Program-made: the position numbers and the translations under genes
Shown: piece by piece, positions 62,392-64,000 of the stretch
Numbering within the stretch: the first letter of the stretch is position 1
How the letters are laid out: every line of letters begins with the position of its first letter
Source of the DNA: Nostocoides sp.
Lineage (GTDB): Bacteria; Actinomycetota; Actinomycetes; Actinomycetales; Dermatophilaceae
Length of the DNA stretch: 64,000 nucleotides
Direction: 5' to 3'
Assembly: GCA_016716625.1 (NCBI GenBank)
Contig: JADJVJ010000005.1
Location: 1-64,000, forward strand
The notes under the pieces: generated by a model
What the model was told of the DNA's origin: nothing
Databases searched by the model: none
What the model saw: the letters and a program-made list of their open reading frames with translations, nothing else

Positions 62392-62709
62392 TCAGACGCA
62401 GCCCTTGGGCTTGGGCAGCCCGGAGACGTAGGCCATCTTCTTGGCGGGCTTGCCCGGGAACAGGACGAAGAGGTCCTTGACCGCAGTGCCCGTCTGGGTC
62501 GAGACCCGGCGCAGGGTCGCGGTCTCGCCCATGGCGGCGTGGTCGGTGCGCAGGAAACGGATGAGCTCCCAGTGCTTGTCGGTCAAGGGGTCGATCCCGA
62601 TGAGCTTGGCGAGCTCGGGGGCGAGGTCCTCACTCCACTGGTCGGGCTGGGTGAGGAAGCCCTCCTCGTTGACCTCGACCTCGTGGCCGGCGATCGTCGT
62701 GGTGGTCAT
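62392..62709 (-). CDS. TusE/DsrC/DsvC-family sulfur relay protein
   Basis: 105 residues, the family length: VNEEGFLTQPDQWSEDLAPE, then HWELIRFLRTDHAAMGETAT and the C-terminal GLPKPKGCV. The penultimate Cys (CysA of DsrC, the persulfide carrier) is present. The second C-terminal Cys of true DsrC (about eleven residues earlier) is absent, leaving FPGKPAKKMAYVSG, so it is TusE-like in the strict sense and cannot form the DsrC trisulfide. It sits between the DsrE-like and SQR-like genes. AAAGGA precedes the ATG. Confidence 0.9.
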   Translation of the reverse strand: MTTTTIAGHEVEVNEEGFLTQPDQWSEDLAPELAKLIGIDPLTDKHWELIRFLRTDHAAMGETATLRRVSTQTGTAVKDLFVLFPGKPAKKMAYVSGLPKPKGCV

Positions 62710-62756
62710 GGTGTTGCGGTCCTTTCGGGGGCGGGTCGGGCGAGGGTGGGTGGTGC

Positions 62757-64000
62757 TCAGATCGGAATCTTGCCGGCGATCTGCATGTCGGCGCGCAGGC
62801 CGAGGGGGTGGCCGGGGAGGAGCGCGTTCCAGTAGATGTGCCGGAACGCGAGCTTGCCCAGGTGGTTGGCGCGGCTCTCCTTGAGCAGGCTCATCGGGCC
62901 GACGTGCGGCAGCGGGAAGGTGCCCCCCATCGGCTCGGTCTCATAGTTGAAGTCGAGCAGCAGCGCCTTGCCGCCACCGGACTCGATGAAGCAGTTGGCG
63001 TGCCCGTCGAAGCTGTGCGAGAGCGGCCGCCCGGCGATGGCGTCCTGGAAGTTCTCGACGAAGACATCGACCGAGAAGTGCGCCACCGAGCCGGCCTTGG
63101 AGGTCGGGATGTTGCTTGCATCACCGAGCGCCCAGATGTTCTCGTATGCCGTGGAGCGGCTGGTGTGCTTGTCCACCGGCACGTAGTTGAGCTCGTCGCC
63201 CAAGCCGGAAGCTCCGACGAAGTCGGCGCCCATGTTGAGCGGCACGGTGACCAGCTGGTCGTAGGCGACCTCACGCTCGTCGTAGGACCGGATGACCTTG
63301 GCGTCCTGGTCGACGCTCTCGATCATGAAGTCGGTCTCGACGGTGATGTTCTTGCGCTCGAGCAGCTTGCCGAGCCGCTTGCTCGCCATCGGCTTGGTGA
63401 ACGCCCCATCGAGCGGAGTGACGAAGACGAGCTCGGTGCGCTCGCGCAGCCCCTTGCCGGAGAGGTAGTCGTCGGCGAGGAAGGCGAACTCCAGCGGTGC
63501 CACCGGGCACTTGATGGGGAGTTCGGTGATGTGCACGACGAGGCGGCCGCCCTCCCAGCGGTCGAGCTGGTCGCGCAGGGCGATGGCACCCTCATAGGTA
63601 TAGAACTCCCCGACCTCACGGTGCCACTGCTCGCCGAGCATGCCCGGCGTCTGGTCCGGCCGGGGGGTGGTGCCGCTGGCGATGACGAGCTGGTCGTAGG
63701 GGAAGACCCGACCGTCCTCAAGGTGGACTTGGGCAGCCGCCGCGTCGACCCGTTCGACCTGGCCGATGACGAGGTCGACATCCTCAGAGAGGTAGGGCCG
63801 CTTGGTCTTTCGGATCTGCTTGGGCTTGTTCATCCGGAACGGGATGAAAAGGTATCCCGGCTGGTAGTCGTGGATGTCGTCCTTGTCGATGACGGTGATG
63901 GACCACTCAGGGTCCGGCAGCGCCCGACGGAGCTTGTTGACGACCATGGTTCCGGCCGTTCCAGCCCCGAGGACCACGAGGTTCTTGGTGGTGGTGGTCA
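62757..64000 (-). CDS. Sulfide:quinone oxidoreductase-like FAD protein (5' end at window edge)
   Basis: At least 413 residues. The readable start is TTTTKNLVVLGAGTAGTMVV; the initiating codon appears to lie at the very edge, one base outside. FAD-binding GAGTAG, ITVIDKDDIHDYQPGYLFIP, DQLVIASGTTPRPDQTPGML and ENIWALGDASNIPTSKAGSV are SQR/FCSD-type. Two candidate redox Cys are in LPIKCPVAPLEF and HANCFIESGGG, and the C-terminus (HLGKLAFRHIYWNALLPGHP) has the amphipathic character of membrane-associated SQRs. It would oxidise sulfide at the membrane with quinone as acceptor and hand sulfane sulfur to the TusE/DsrE-like proteins. Confidence 0.87.
   Translation of the reverse strand, partial: TTTTKNLVVLGAGTAGTMVVNKLRRALPDPEWSITVIDKDDIHDYQPGYLFIPFRMNKPKQIRKTKRPYLSEDVDLVIGQVERVDAAAAQVHLEDGRVFPYDQLVIASGTTPRPDQTPGMLGEQWHREVGEFYTYEGAIALRDQLDRWEGGRLVVHITELPIKCPVAPLEFAFLADDYLSGKGLRERTELVFVTPLDGAFTKPMASKRLGKLLERKNITVETDFMIESVDQDAKVIRSYDEREVAYDQLVTVPLNMGADFVGASGLGDELNYVPVDKHTSRSTAYENIWALGDASNIPTSKAGSVAHFSVDVFVENFQDAIAGRPLSHSFDGHANCFIESGGGKALLLDFNYETEPMGGTFPLPHVGPMSLLKESRANHLGKLAFRHIYWNALLPGHPLGLRADMQIAGKIPI

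Noticed and set aside
62392..62709. True DsrC of a dissimilatory sulfite reductase pathway
   Set aside because: Only the penultimate Cys is present and no dsrAB or dsrMKJOP genes are in view; TusE-like is the safer call.

Overview
The window is high-GC, densely packed actinobacterial DNA. Four features place it in the Actinomycetota, most likely the Intrasporangiaceae/Dermatophilaceae; this family-level placement is my inference. They are the tig-clpP1-clpP2-clpX and ileS-folC-DUF4233-ndk gene orders, the complete GlgE glucan pathway, many GTG starts with 4- to 8-bp gene overlaps, and a T-box leader in front of ileS. No IS element, prophage, CRISPR array or rRNA operon was seen. Two tRNAs (Gly-TCC, Pro-TGG) lie near 52.2-52.4 kb.

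Layout. 0-2.5 kb: an XRE regulator cut by the window edge, a tiny divergent signal-peptide ORF and a lipoprotein. 2.6-5.5 kb: pnp and rpsO. 5.6-14.75 kb: a one-carbon/nitrogen locus made of an AmiC-like amide sensor, a MarR regulator, an FmdB zinc ribbon, an AmiS/UreI channel, formamidase and a four-subunit NAD-dependent molybdenum formate dehydrogenase (FdsGBAD). Together these would turn formamide into ammonia, CO2 and NADH. 14.9-20.2 kb: a PhoX-like protein, a PLP decarboxylase, an autoregulated ArsR/SRPBCC pair and an amidohydrolase. 20.3-28.8 kb: lpdA, ndk, DUF4233, folC and ileS, with a lipoprotein/MarR pair inserted between DUF4233 and folC.

28.8-35.3 kb is the most interesting region. 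A T-box leader (ileS, minus strand) lies back to back with a cobalamin riboswitch (plus strand). The riboswitch precedes a five-gene cluster: a sortase-anchored alpha6/alpha6-barrel surface protein, a membrane-anchored DUF4430 protein, and a full ECF transporter (EcfT, fused double ATPase, S component). The first two resemble the two halves of animal intrinsic factor/transcobalamin, so the cluster reads as a split bacterial transcobalamin feeding an ECF importer.

35.3-48.4 kb: a NUDIX-like protein, an acyltransferase, valS, a C39-like protein, a CPA2 antiporter, clpX, two exported proteins, clpP2, clpP1 and an MFS transporter. Many genes here carry frameshifts, mostly at homopolymers, in genes that should be essential; sequencing or assembly error is the simplest explanation. 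48.6-54 kb: tig, a TrkA/TrkH potassium system, tRNAs and an AspT-type transporter. 54.2-61.8 kb: glgE-treS-mak-glgB in one overlapping operon. 61.8-64 kb: DsrE-like, TusE/DsrC-like and sulfide:quinone-oxidoreductase-like genes, the last cut by the window end.

Across the whole window the octamer GTATGCCG (either strand) recurs about 40 times by eye, inside genes, between genes and as paired inverted copies in hairpins.
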